13,115 nt of DNA, from contig JAQTVK010000010.1 of NCBI GenBank assembly GCA_028706795.1, forward strand, positions 1 to 13,115, in the 5' to 3' direction. Below are positions 7,085 to 13,115 of this stretch, piece by piece. This DNA comes from Candidatus Omnitrophota bacterium (GTDB lineage Bacteria; Omnitrophota; Gorgyraeia; Pluralincolimonadales; Pluralincolimonadaceae). Position numbers and translations under genes: made by a program. Positions within the stretch are counted from its first letter, which is position 1. Every line of letters begins with the position of its first letter. The notes beneath the pieces are model-generated. The model made no database searches. It was not told the DNA's origin and worked only from the letters and a program-made list of their open reading frames with translations.

Positions 7085-7609
7085 CTATGGAAGCGCTTTT
7101 ACTATTTCCGGGGAAGTCCTCGCTACGACCTGATATACGTTGGGCGCTATCTTAGCTACGTAGGGGCCTGTCAGGGAGCGTTCCTCGACCGATTTTACCA
7201 GGTAATCTACCCGGATGATCCCGAAGAGCATGAACAAAAGGCTCAACAGTACCGCGCCGCGGAACAGGCCCACTATGAACCCGCCCCACTTACTTATCTG
7301 GTCGCTGAAAGTCAGCTTAACTATCTTGGTCAAGCCCAGGGCTACTAATTTCAAACTTAACATAGACAGTAAAATTAGTATTAAAAAAGTGGCTCCGTCT
7401 ACATATTCCTGCGGGAGGGATATGGTAGAATTAATGCGGCTTCCGATCAAGGAATAGAACTTAATCGAAAAGAAGAGACCCGTCAGGACGCCTATTATCC
7501 TGAAGATCTCTTCGGAAAGTCCGTTGCGCGCTCCAATATAACTCGTTCTAAATAAAAGGATTACGATCAGGGCATCGACCCAATTAATCCGCTGGAAAAC
7601 TTCTGGCAA
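7085..7609 (-). CDS. cvpA: CvpA family integral membrane protein
   Basis: This 174-aa protein begins MPEVFQRINWVDALIV, the usual N-terminal pattern of CvpA (colicin V production) proteins, where an Asp follows the first tryptophan. It has about four membrane helices (near 9-26, 35-55, 72-98 and 108-132), with WGGFIVGLFRGAVL at the last, a typical CvpA block, and a short soluble tail. CvpA proteins sit in the inner membrane; they affect envelope stability and colicin V export in enterobacteria, but their molecular role is unclear. The open frame extends to a GTG at 7645, but that codon lies in the promoter. The TTG at 7609 has AGGAG 7 nt upstream and lies about 20 nt after the expected transcription start, so it is chosen. 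It is the first gene of the dnaG-rpoD operon. Confidence 0.88.
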   Translation of the reverse strand: MPEVFQRINWVDALIVILLFRTSYIGARNGLSEEIFRIIGVLTGLFFSIKFYSLIGSRINSTISLPQEYVDGATFLILILLSMLSLKLVALGLTKIVKLTFSDQISKWGGFIVGLFRGAVLLSLLFMLFGIIRVDYLVKSVEERSLTGPYVAKIAPNVYQVVARTSPEIVKALP

Positions 7610-7616
7610 GATAATT

Positions 7617-7621
7617 CTCCT
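7617..7621 (-). promoter_or_regulatory. Shine-Dalgarno sequence fixing the TTG start of cvpA
   Basis: AGGAG on the minus strand is followed by 7 nt (AATTATC) and the TTG codon at 7607-7609. It falls between the predicted transcription start near 7629 and the coding region, giving a short 5' leader of about 20 nt. Confidence 0.75.
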
Positions 7622-7635
7622 GATATTTGTAACCA

Positions 7636-7664
7636 AGTATACCACATAGGGTTAGAATTGTCAA
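7636..7664 (-). promoter_or_regulatory. Consensus sigma-70 promoter of the cvpA-nif3-dnaG-rpoD operon
   Basis: The minus strand has TTGACA (7659-7664, six of six), a 17-nt spacer and TATACT (7636-7641, five of six). The expected start of transcription is near 7629. It occupies most of the 84-nt gap between the stop of the DUF4159 gene and the cvpA start, and no clear terminator separates the two operons. Because rpoD is in this operon and its product recognises such promoters, the sigma factor probably drives its own synthesis. Confidence 0.85.
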
Positions 7665-7693
7665 GGCGGGTAAAATCGCTTTAATTTCTTTGA

Positions 7694-8809
7694 TTACGGC
7701 ATATTCGAGAGGACATAAACAAGGACGTTTACTCCTATCTTGAAGGAATTTTCTATACCTTCTTCTCCGGCACCTTCTCCGGAACCGACACCGGGGCCTT
7801 GATTAGAAAGCTTTCCGAAATTATGACTTGCGGTTGGGATGTATTTTGTCCCGGGCCATCTGGGTCCTTCTGCTTCTGTCCAGCCATCGCAAACGTCGCC
7901 GGTCGCCAGATAATAAACGACCATTCTGTCGCCGTAATAAATCGCGTATCCTACCGGCGGTAAATTTTTATATAAACCGTCAGGGAGCCTATCGCCTTTA
8001 AAATCATAAAAAATATGATATATCGGGTGGCTCATCGGGACTTTTTGAAATTCGGAACCGGGGAAGATCTTTTTCATCTCTTTGTAAAGCGATTCTTCGA
8101 AAGCTCCCCCTGTCGCATTATCATTGACGATGAACAAAAAGCCGCCGCGCTTAAGATACTCCCGGATGGTATCCGCATCGTCCTGTGTAAAACTAAAACT
8201 CTGATGACCATTCATATATATCAACGGGTATTGAAATATCTTTCCCTTATCCCCAAAATTGATGGGCTGCTGGTCGATGGAAACTTTGACTTTCGTCCTC
8301 CTGCCGAACTCGTTCATTAAGTTCGGGAGCGTCGAAGGGTCGTTATCCCAATCGGAGAAGGTAGAGATGGGAATGGTGACAGTACCTTTTATCGAACCGC
8401 CGCTCCCGGTTATCCGGGCCTTTGAGGTAAAATCGAGCGTCGCGCGGGACGGTTTTCCGGACATTACCTCTTTGCGCTCTCCCGTCTTCATTTCCCCGGG
8501 CACCAATTCAGGGGGTTTGGCAATAGCCGGAGCCGGAAGTTCAAGAGGCCTATCGACCGAGAGGGCTTTTTGTTCCGGCGTGGTTATCTCCTTCGTCGGC
8601 GAAGTAGCCGCCTCCTGCGGCAGTTTTACTTCCGGCTTGAACTTAGCCCGCTGAAAATTAACATCTTTCGAAGACAATATTTTTCCTTCAAAGAACGCCT
8701 GTCTTACCTGGGGCTTCATTATCAGGATATTCCCTACGATCAGCAATATCACTATATGTACACATAACGCCAACACATAACTTCTGGATTTTTTTATCTC
8801 TTTAAGCAT
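7694..8809 (-). CDS. TonB-like N-terminus fused to a DUF4159 domain
   Basis: The 371-aa protein has a short basic cytoplasmic start, one membrane helix at about 10-31 and a linker to about 148 rich in Pro, Lys and Glu (PAPAIAKPPELVPGE). That is the layout of TonB/TolA-type proteins, but no TonB C-terminal domain follows. Instead there is a DUF4159-like domain: DPSTLPNLMNEFGRRT (157-172), FQYPLIYMNGHQSF (192-205), REYLKRGGFLFIVND (216-230), SHPIYHIFYDF (260-270), YGDRMVVYYLATGDVCDGW (292-310) and the final GVNVLVYVLS. A glycine-rich insert (GVGSGEGAGEEG, 340-351) comes just before the end. It directly follows exbB-exbD-exbD, the usual position of tonB. The ATG at 8809 has GAGG 7 nt upstream; an ATG two codons earlier has it only 1 nt away. 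The energy-transducing role is inferred; DUF4159 function is not established. Confidence 0.82.
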   Translation of the reverse strand: MLKEIKKSRSYVLALCVHIVILLIVGNILIMKPQVRQAFFEGKILSSKDVNFQRAKFKPEVKLPQEAATSPTKEITTPEQKALSVDRPLELPAPAIAKPPELVPGEMKTGERKEVMSGKPSRATLDFTSKARITGSGGSIKGTVTIPISTFSDWDNDPSTLPNLMNEFGRRTKVKVSIDQQPINFGDKGKIFQYPLIYMNGHQSFSFTQDDADTIREYLKRGGFLFIVNDNATGGAFEESLYKEMKKIFPGSEFQKVPMSHPIYHIFYDFKGDRLPDGLYKNLPPVGYAIYYGDRMVVYYLATGDVCDGWTEAEGPRWPGTKYIPTASHNFGKLSNQGPGVGSGEGAGEEGIENSFKIGVNVLVYVLSNMP

Positions 8810-8833
8810 TAGCATTCCTCGCTTTGCTCTTTA

Positions 8834-9280
8834 TTATTTGTTGCCGATCCTTAAAATTGTCTCTTCGGGAACAAGAAAAGATACCGACTTGATCTTCGCC
8901 GCGGCGCAGGCGTTTAAAACGTCTACTACCCTTTCATGCGGAACATCCGGGTCGGCGAATATTATGACCGGCTGTGTTTCGAATATCTTGGTCAGGTCGA
9001 TCAGCATCGCCACCAATTCGGGAAGGTCCTTTGATCCCGGGCTGCCGTATAGTTTCTCATTCACCATCACGCTGCCGTCCGACAGGACATTTACTACTAC
9101 ATCTTCCCCGATCTTTGCCTGTGTCTTGCTCGACACCGCCGGCAGATCTATGTTCAACTGGGCCTCGGGTGCGTTAAAACTGGAGGCGGACATGAAGAAT
9201 ATCAACAGTAAGAATACGCAGTCGATCATAGGGGCCATCTGGAACCCCGGTTCTTCGTTGCCGCCCTTAAAAAATCTCAT
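8834..9280 (-). CDS. ExbD/TolR-type proton-channel protein (second copy)
   Basis: This 148-aa protein belongs to the ExbD/TolR family, which forms the centre of an ExbB/TolQ pentamer and couples proton flow to movement. A short cytoplasmic start is followed by one membrane helix (about 18-33, MIDCVFLLLIFFMS) with the essential aspartate at D20. A periplasmic domain ends in DVPHERVVDVLNACAAAKIKSVSF, a typical ExbD C-terminal fold. It is longer than the first copy through an insert around KDLPELVAMLIDLTKIFETQ. The ATG at 9280 has GAGG 7 nt upstream, inside the 9-nt gap after the previous gene. It ends with two successive TAA codons. Whether it serves TonB-type, Tol-type or another machine cannot be read from the sequence; the next gene suggests a DUF4159 partner. 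Confidence 0.93.
   Translation of the reverse strand: MRFFKGGNEEPGFQMAPMIDCVFLLLIFFMSASSFNAPEAQLNIDLPAVSSKTQAKIGEDVVVNVLSDGSVMVNEKLYGSPGSKDLPELVAMLIDLTKIFETQPVIIFADPDVPHERVVDVLNACAAAKIKSVSFLVPEETILRIGNK
9212..9257 (-). repeat. 46-nt direct repeat, copy in the second exbD
   Basis: These 46 bases are identical to 9632-9677, exactly 420 nt away, and cover the codons for roughly EEPGFQMAPMIDCVF, the N-terminal tail and start of the membrane helix. Identity includes third codon positions, while the remainder of the two genes is strongly diverged. Confidence 0.9.
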
Positions 9281-9289
9281 TTTTCCGCC

Positions 9290-9700
9290 TCATTTTTTCG
9301 GCTCTTCCTGAAATGTAGCGAACGATATATCCCAGATCCCGGCCGCGGCGCAAGCGCTTAAAACATCGAGGACCCTGCCGTGCGGGACAGTTTTATCCGC
9401 CCTTATTACGATCGTTTGTTTTATTCCGGTTCCGGACAATACTTTCGCGAGTTGTTCAGGCTCGTATATATTCTGGTTCATGACTATCGCCCCGTCGCTT
9501 TTTATGTTTATGGAAAGTTTCGGAGTAGCGTCTTCGACGGCCCGGGATTGGTCCGCAACTGGCAAATTTATCCCTTCTACCGATTCCAATTGGTGGAAAG
9601 TGGATACAGACATGAAGAATATAAGCAACAGGAATACGCAGTCGATCATAGGGGCCATCTGGAACCCCGGTTCTTCGATTTTCTGCTTAAGGAATCTCAT
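9290..9700 (-). CDS. ExbD/TolR-type proton-channel protein (first copy)
   Basis: This 136-aa ExbD/TolR protein has D20 in its single membrane helix (MIDCVFLLLIFFM) and a periplasmic domain containing KTVPHGRVLDVLSACAAAG, the counterpart of the block in its neighbour. The frame extends to a TTG at 9727 inside exbB, but the ATG at 9700 is preferred. It gives MRFLKQKIEEPGF, which aligns residue for residue with the start of the second copy, and it leaves a 4-nt gap after exbB with GGGA and AAGGA just before it. Two distinct ExbD-type proteins beside one ExbB-type protein fit a heterodimeric rotor stalk in a 5:2 complex, as proposed for other dual-TolR systems; that is inference. Confidence 0.93.
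   Translation of the reverse strand: MRFLKQKIEEPGFQMAPMIDCVFLLLIFFMSVSTFHQLESVEGINLPVADQSRAVEDATPKLSINIKSDGAIVMNQNIYEPEQLAKVLSGTGIKQTIVIRADKTVPHGRVLDVLSACAAAGIWDISFATFQEEPKK
9632..9677 (-). repeat. 46-nt direct repeat, copy in the first exbD
   Basis: This is identical to 9212-9257 and lies at the same codon positions of the first exbD gene. The match breaks at both ends within a few codons, leaving the flanking coding sequence only partly similar. Confidence 0.9.
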
Positions 9701-9704
9701 TTCC

Positions 9705-10439
9705 TTATCCCTTTGATTTTCCGGCAAGCATAAGCGCTATCTCGCCGGTGGTGATCTCTATGTCGGTAGTTATCTCCTGGGCCTTATTACGGAAGTAGAA
9801 AAAGAAAGCCATTACCGGGATACCGACGATCAATCCGAAGGCGGTCGTGATCAAGGCCTGGGACACGCCGGCGGCCAATAGTGTCGGTTTACCCAAACCG
9901 GCCTCAAAGGCGATAACGTTAAACGACTGGATCATGCCCAAGACCGTACCGAGAAGCCCGAGCATAGGAGATATCGTTCCTATCGATGAAAGGTAGCCGA
10001 TCTTCTGCTGGAGGCCCGTAGCTTCCTTGCCACCTACTATGGTCATCGAGTCCTGGATGATCTGTAGTTCATGGCCGCTTTTATCTATGCCTGCCTGGAC
10101 GACGTTGACCAGGAAACCTTTCCTGAGGCTGCCTAGATTTGTCGCCCCCTGCATATCCCCGTTCTTTATCGAAGTCTTGACCGCCATCAGATAATCGGCC
10201 GGCATCATGGCGGATTTACGCAACGAGATGAACAGGTCGATGATCAGGGCCATGCCGAGTATGGAGCATAAGCCGATGAAGATCATGGTCCAGCCGCCGG
10301 CAACGCATATCTGCCAAAATGTCATTCCTTTTGTCCCCGCAGGGACCGCGATTTCCTGAGCAAAAGCAGCAAATGAAAATAAGATCATTGCCGCCGCCAT
10401 AATAAACCCGACCGTTCGTACCGCATCTTTACGTAGCAT
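9705..10439 (-). CDS. ExbB/TolQ/MotA-type proton channel with signal peptide
   Basis: This 244-aa protein is the channel subunit that pairs with ExbD/TolR in the inner membrane. Residues 8-27 (VGFIMAAAMILFSFAAFAQE) look like a cleavable signal peptide. A first membrane helix lies at about 44-72, and a cytoplasmic domain follows. Two further helices lie at about 150-172 (TISPMLGLLGTVLGMI) and 190-215 (GVSQALITTAFGLIVGIPV). The threonines in GLLGTVLG and ALITTAFG match the polar pore residues of the family. A perfect AGGAGG (10447-10452) lies 7 nt before the ATG, so the start is secure. The gene overlaps the upstream TPR gene by 11 nt and precedes two exbD genes, so channel and stalk subunits are made together. 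Confidence 0.95.
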   Translation of the reverse strand: MLRKDAVRTVGFIMAAAMILFSFAAFAQEIAVPAGTKGMTFWQICVAGGWTMIFIGLCSILGMALIIDLFISLRKSAMMPADYLMAVKTSIKNGDMQGATNLGSLRKGFLVNVVQAGIDKSGHELQIIQDSMTIVGGKEATGLQQKIGYLSSIGTISPMLGLLGTVLGMIQSFNVIAFEAGLGKPTLLAAGVSQALITTAFGLIVGIPVMAFFFYFRNKAQEITTDIEITTGEIALMLAGKSKG

Positions 10440-11265
10440 CTTTCTGCCTCCTTTTTTCTAATTTCTCCAGTTTAGCCTTTGATTTTCCGGCAAAGCCGCT
10501 TTTAGGAAATCCGGCTATTATCTCCCTATAAGTTACCAGCGCCTTCTCGTCTTCACCTAATTTCTCATAACACTCTCCGCTTTTAAATTTAGCGTTCGCG
10601 ACTAAATCGCTTCTATCATAATAAAGCACCTCTACCCTAAGGTAATTGACCAAAGCCTGCTCATATGCACCTTTGGCAAAATAGGATCCCGCGATTCCGT
10701 AATAAGCATCGGGACGGCTTGATTCGTCTTTTGAACGTATCACCGCGTCGTAGATCTTGATCACGCCGTCATAATCGCCCTTTCCGGATAAAAGAGCCGC
10801 CAAGTTCATCCTGGCCTTATTCACTGATTTGGCGTCCGGGTAATCACCGATATAATCATTATACAACTCTATCGCCTTAGGGACATCTCCTATTTTTACC
10901 TGGCAATCGGCTGCCTTGAAATAAGCCTCCTCGCCCCAGCTGAATCCCCCGTATTTTTGAATAGCCTTTAGATAAAGTGCGTAAGCTTCTTCATATTTTT
11001 TAGCGAGATAATAATCTTCCGCCGTACGGAAGTAATCCGGCGCCTCTATCCTGAAGGTACTTATCTTCGTTAACGGCACGATTATAACCGCTTTTTGTCC
11101 GTAGACCTCTATGCTTAATCCGGATTTGTCTGTCTTTAATATAGAACCTCTTATAACGTTGCCGTTTTTTAATATGATCTCGTCCTGCGCAAAAGATAAA
11201 GCGCACCTTAAAAAAAGGCATAGTAATAAAAACTTAAAAAGCAGCTTAAACTTTTTGGCTGTCAT
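10429..11265 (-). CDS. Secreted protein with SH3-like N-terminal module and TPR repeats
   Basis: The 278-aa protein starts with a signal peptide (MTAKKFKLLFKFLLLCLFLR, then CALSFAQ), predicting export to the periplasm. Residues 28-75 form a small beta-rich module with the pattern DEIILKNGNVIRGSILKTD and a later VPLTKIS, similar to SH3- or Sm-like modules seen before repeats in envelope proteins. The rest holds about five tetratricopeptide repeats (for example YEEAYALYLKAIQKY, VPKAIELYNDYIGDYP, YEQALVNYLRVEVLYY, DEKALVTYREIIAGFP) and a lysine-rich tail. The upstream frame is open to 11385, but the ATG at 11265 overlaps the previous stop as ATGA and directly precedes the signal peptide. In Tol systems a periplasmic TPR protein (CpoB/YbgF) accompanies TolQ/TolR; this may be an analogue, not a proven orthologue. 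Confidence 0.85.
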   Translation of the reverse strand: MTAKKFKLLFKFLLLCLFLRCALSFAQDEIILKNGNVIRGSILKTDKSGLSIEVYGQKAVIIVPLTKISTFRIEAPDYFRTAEDYYLAKKYEEAYALYLKAIQKYGGFSWGEEAYFKAADCQVKIGDVPKAIELYNDYIGDYPDAKSVNKARMNLAALLSGKGDYDGVIKIYDAVIRSKDESSRPDAYYGIAGSYFAKGAYEQALVNYLRVEVLYYDRSDLVANAKFKSGECYEKLGEDEKALVTYREIIAGFPKSGFAGKSKAKLEKLEKRRQKDAT

Positions 11266-13115
11266 CGCTTTATTGACTTTAACCTCTCCCGCGCCTTCTT
11301 CGCTTCCTCCGTTTTGGGGTATTTGGCTACGAGCTTCTCGTATAAAGCCTTTGCTTCCTGCTTGTTTTCCAGTTCCTCCTGGCATTCTCCGGCTTTAAGC
11401 AAAGATTCGACGGCAAATTCTTCGAGATCCGGATATAGTATAGCGACCCGCTGGAAGCTTGGTAAGGCCTCGGCATATTTTTTTTGCGCAAAATAGCTGT
11501 TGCCTAATTTGAAGAGGGCCTCGGCAGTCGTCTCATCCTTGTAATTATCGATGACATCTTTATAATATTTGATCGCTTCGCTAAGGATATCGCGATTATA
11601 ATAGCAATTCGCGATCCCTAATTTGGCCCTGCTTGCGTATTTTGTATCGGGATATCTGGATATCAATTCGCTGAAATCTCCGGTCGCATCCCGCCATGAC
11701 TTTAATTTCAGGTATGCTTGACCCCTCCCGAATAAAGACACTTCGGTAAGCGCATCATCTTTATATTTGGTTAAAATATCGCTGTAAAATTTAACGGCTT
11801 CCGGCCCGTTATTCGCTTCGACCAGGACTCGGCCGATTATATAAGCGGCGCTTCCGGAGGGAGGCGTATCAAAAAAACCATCGTATGAGGACAGTAATTT
11901 TTGCACGGTCTTCGCGGCATTCGGCGAATTCCCGGAAATAAGGTATAGGTCTGCAAGGCAACTGTATAATTCCGCTAAGATGGCTTTTTGCTGGGAATGT
12001 TTTTTCGCTAATTCCTCAAAAGCCGCAATCCCTTCCTTGTATTTTTTCTGGTTCAAATAGATATCGTAGATCTTGCCTATGACTTCAATGGCTAAAGGGC
12101 TGGTCGGATTCTTATCCAAGAAGATTACCAGCTCGTTCAACGCCTCCTCCCGTTTTGCGGAATAGAGATAACTTACGCTGAGCCGGTACGAAGCAGCTTC
12201 TATTGCTTCGCTTTGGGGATATCTCTCGACCAGCTGCTTATAATACTCGGCGGCTTGGGCGTATTGCCTGTTATTAAAATATATATTCCCGATCTCATAC
12301 GTAGCAGCCGGCGCCAATTTGTTTCCCGGATAGTTTTCTATGAATTTCTTAAAATAGGCCAGCGCCTCACCGGACTCCCCCGATTTGGAATAACACCACC
12401 CTATATTATAGACCACATTATCTATATACTCCAACTTAGGGAACTTCTCTTCGATCATTTTGTAGAGTTTCAGCGCTGAGGCATAATTATTCTGGGTCGC
12501 GAAGACATACGCCAACCTAAAAGCGAATTGCGGCGCTGACGGCCCGTTCGGGTACGTCTTGAGGTATTCCTTATAGGCCACTTCCGCATTAGCGTAGTCA
12601 TTAAGGCTAAAGTAGCATTCCCCCAGTCTCGACAGGTTCTTTTCGATAGACCCGGCCTCTTTGGATTCCGCAAGCTGCTTTTTATAAAATCCTATCGCCT
12701 CTTTGTATTCTCCCCTTTCATATAAGGATTCTCCTATGAAGAAATATACATCAAGTTTTTGCGCCTCCTCCGGGTCAAGGCGCGCGTAATCTTTAAATGC
12801 CTGGACCGCCTCATCGATCTTTCCCTGTTTCAAATAAGCGATGACCAACAGGTGGCGCACGTCTTTTATCGACTTGCTTCCGGGGTATCTTTCCAGAAAA
12901 TCCTCGCATACTATCCGCGTCTCATACACTTTGCCCTGTTCATAATAAGCCAGTCCCATTTGATACCGGGCGAGTTCTTCCAGATCTGTTTTTCCCCCGA
13001 ACATCTCGCTCTTGGGTTTAACGTTGCGGAAAAATTCCACCGCCTTGGGATAATTATTGACCTCAAACGCGATCTCGCCCAGGTTAAAATAGTCGTAGGT
13101 CACCAGCCTTGTGTC
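11262..13115 (-). CDS. Large tetratricopeptide-repeat protein, 5' end outside the window
   Basis: The frame is open to the window edge, so the start is missing. A GTG at 13103 is available, but the codons before it continue without a stop and the protein there is already within a repeat. About 617 residues are visible, made almost wholly of TPR units of 34-38 aa, roughly 16 of them. Examples are YKEAIGFYKKQLAES, YANAEVAYKEYLKTYP, GEALAYFKKFIENYPGNKL, YAQAAEYYKQLVERYPQSE and LSEAIKYYKDVIDNY. Many carry the F/Y-x-RYP ending common in BamD/YbgF-like outer-envelope TPRs. It ends KSIKR with TGA overlapping the next ATG. It probably serves as a periplasmic scaffold for the ExbB/ExbD machine encoded downstream; the partner and any signal peptide cannot be seen. 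Confidence 0.9.
   Translation of the reverse strand, partial: DTRLVTYDYFNLGEIAFEVNNYPKAVEFFRNVKPKSEMFGGKTDLEELARYQMGLAYYEQGKVYETRIVCEDFLERYPGSKSIKDVRHLLVIAYLKQGKIDEAVQAFKDYARLDPEEAQKLDVYFFIGESLYERGEYKEAIGFYKKQLAESKEAGSIEKNLSRLGECYFSLNDYANAEVAYKEYLKTYPNGPSAPQFAFRLAYVFATQNNYASALKLYKMIEEKFPKLEYIDNVVYNIGWCYSKSGESGEALAYFKKFIENYPGNKLAPAATYEIGNIYFNNRQYAQAAEYYKQLVERYPQSEAIEAASYRLSVSYLYSAKREEALNELVIFLDKNPTSPLAIEVIGKIYDIYLNQKKYKEGIAAFEELAKKHSQQKAILAELYSCLADLYLISGNSPNAAKTVQKLLSSYDGFFDTPPSGSAAYIIGRVLVEANNGPEAVKFYSDILTKYKDDALTEVSLFGRGQAYLKLKSWRDATGDFSELISRYPDTKYASRAKLGIANCYYNRDILSEAIKYYKDVIDNYKDETTAEALFKLGNSYFAQKKYAEALPSFQRVAILYPDLEEFAVESLLKAGECQEELENKQEAKALYEKLVAKYPKTEEAKKARERLKSIKR

Noticed and set aside
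7646..7693. Terminator between the DUF4159 gene and cvpA
   Set aside because: No hairpin with a U tract is present; the gap holds the promoter only, so read-through from the upstream operon is possible.
9701..9727. Longer first ExbD starting at TTG 9727
   Set aside because: The nine extra residues lie inside exbB and are absent from the paralogue. The ATG at 9700 gives an exact N-terminal alignment.
11266..11385. N-terminal extension of the SH3-like/TPR protein by 40 residues
   Set aside because: It would overlap the upstream TPR gene by 124 nt and bury the signal peptide. The ATG at 11265 with an ATGA overlap explains the junction better.

Overview
All protein genes in this window lie on the minus strand, so transcription runs from high to low coordinates. 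GC content is roughly balanced and isoleucine is often encoded by ATA. The gene set (DnaG, a primary sigma factor, Nif3-like protein, CvpA, ExbB/ExbD, TPR proteins, Tat-type iron-sulfur proteins) points to a diderm bacterium with an inner and an outer membrane. The protein style (DUF4159 beside ExbB/ExbD, DUF362 plus polyferredoxin, many tetratricopeptide proteins, an interspersed palindrome inside a gene) resembles Omnitrophota or a related uncultured candidate phylum. That taxonomic guess is inference and no marker gene proves it.

Region A (13115 to 7694) is an envelope gene cluster. In transcription order it holds a large TPR-repeat protein cut off by the window edge, a secreted SH3-like/TPR protein, an ExbB/TolQ/MotA-type proton channel with a signal peptide, two tandem ExbD/TolR-type proteins, and a protein with a TonB-like N-terminus (one membrane helix and a proline-rich linker) but a C-terminal DUF4159 domain instead of a TonB domain. 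Junctions are tight (4-nt and 11-nt overlaps, gaps of 4, 9 and 24 nt), so this is one operon. The layout suggests a proton-motive-force-driven trans-envelope machine whose output protein is not a normal TonB. This is the most novel part of the window.

Region B (7664 to 178) starts at a textbook sigma-70 promoter (TTGACA, 17-nt spacer, TATACT). It runs cvpA, a Nif3-family gene, dnaG, rpoD, a Tat-exported DUF362 protein, and a fused NapH/NapG-like polyferredoxin. It is a version of the macromolecular-synthesis operon without rpsU. A periplasmic redox gene pair is attached downstream of the sigma factor by overlapping reading frames (20 nt and 4 nt). Several starts in this region are non-ATG (TTG for cvpA and the nif3-like gene, GTG for DUF362); for the two TTG starts good Shine-Dalgarno sequences, and for cvpA also the promoter, fix the choice.

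Region C (107 to 31) is a tRNA with anticodon CAT, probably the lysidine-modified isoleucine tRNA that reads AUA. It has a plausible promoter of its own. Eight bases at the window edge could be the start of another tRNA. No CRISPR array, insertion sequence, phage gene or replication origin was seen, and no gene-free stretch exceeds about 75 bases.
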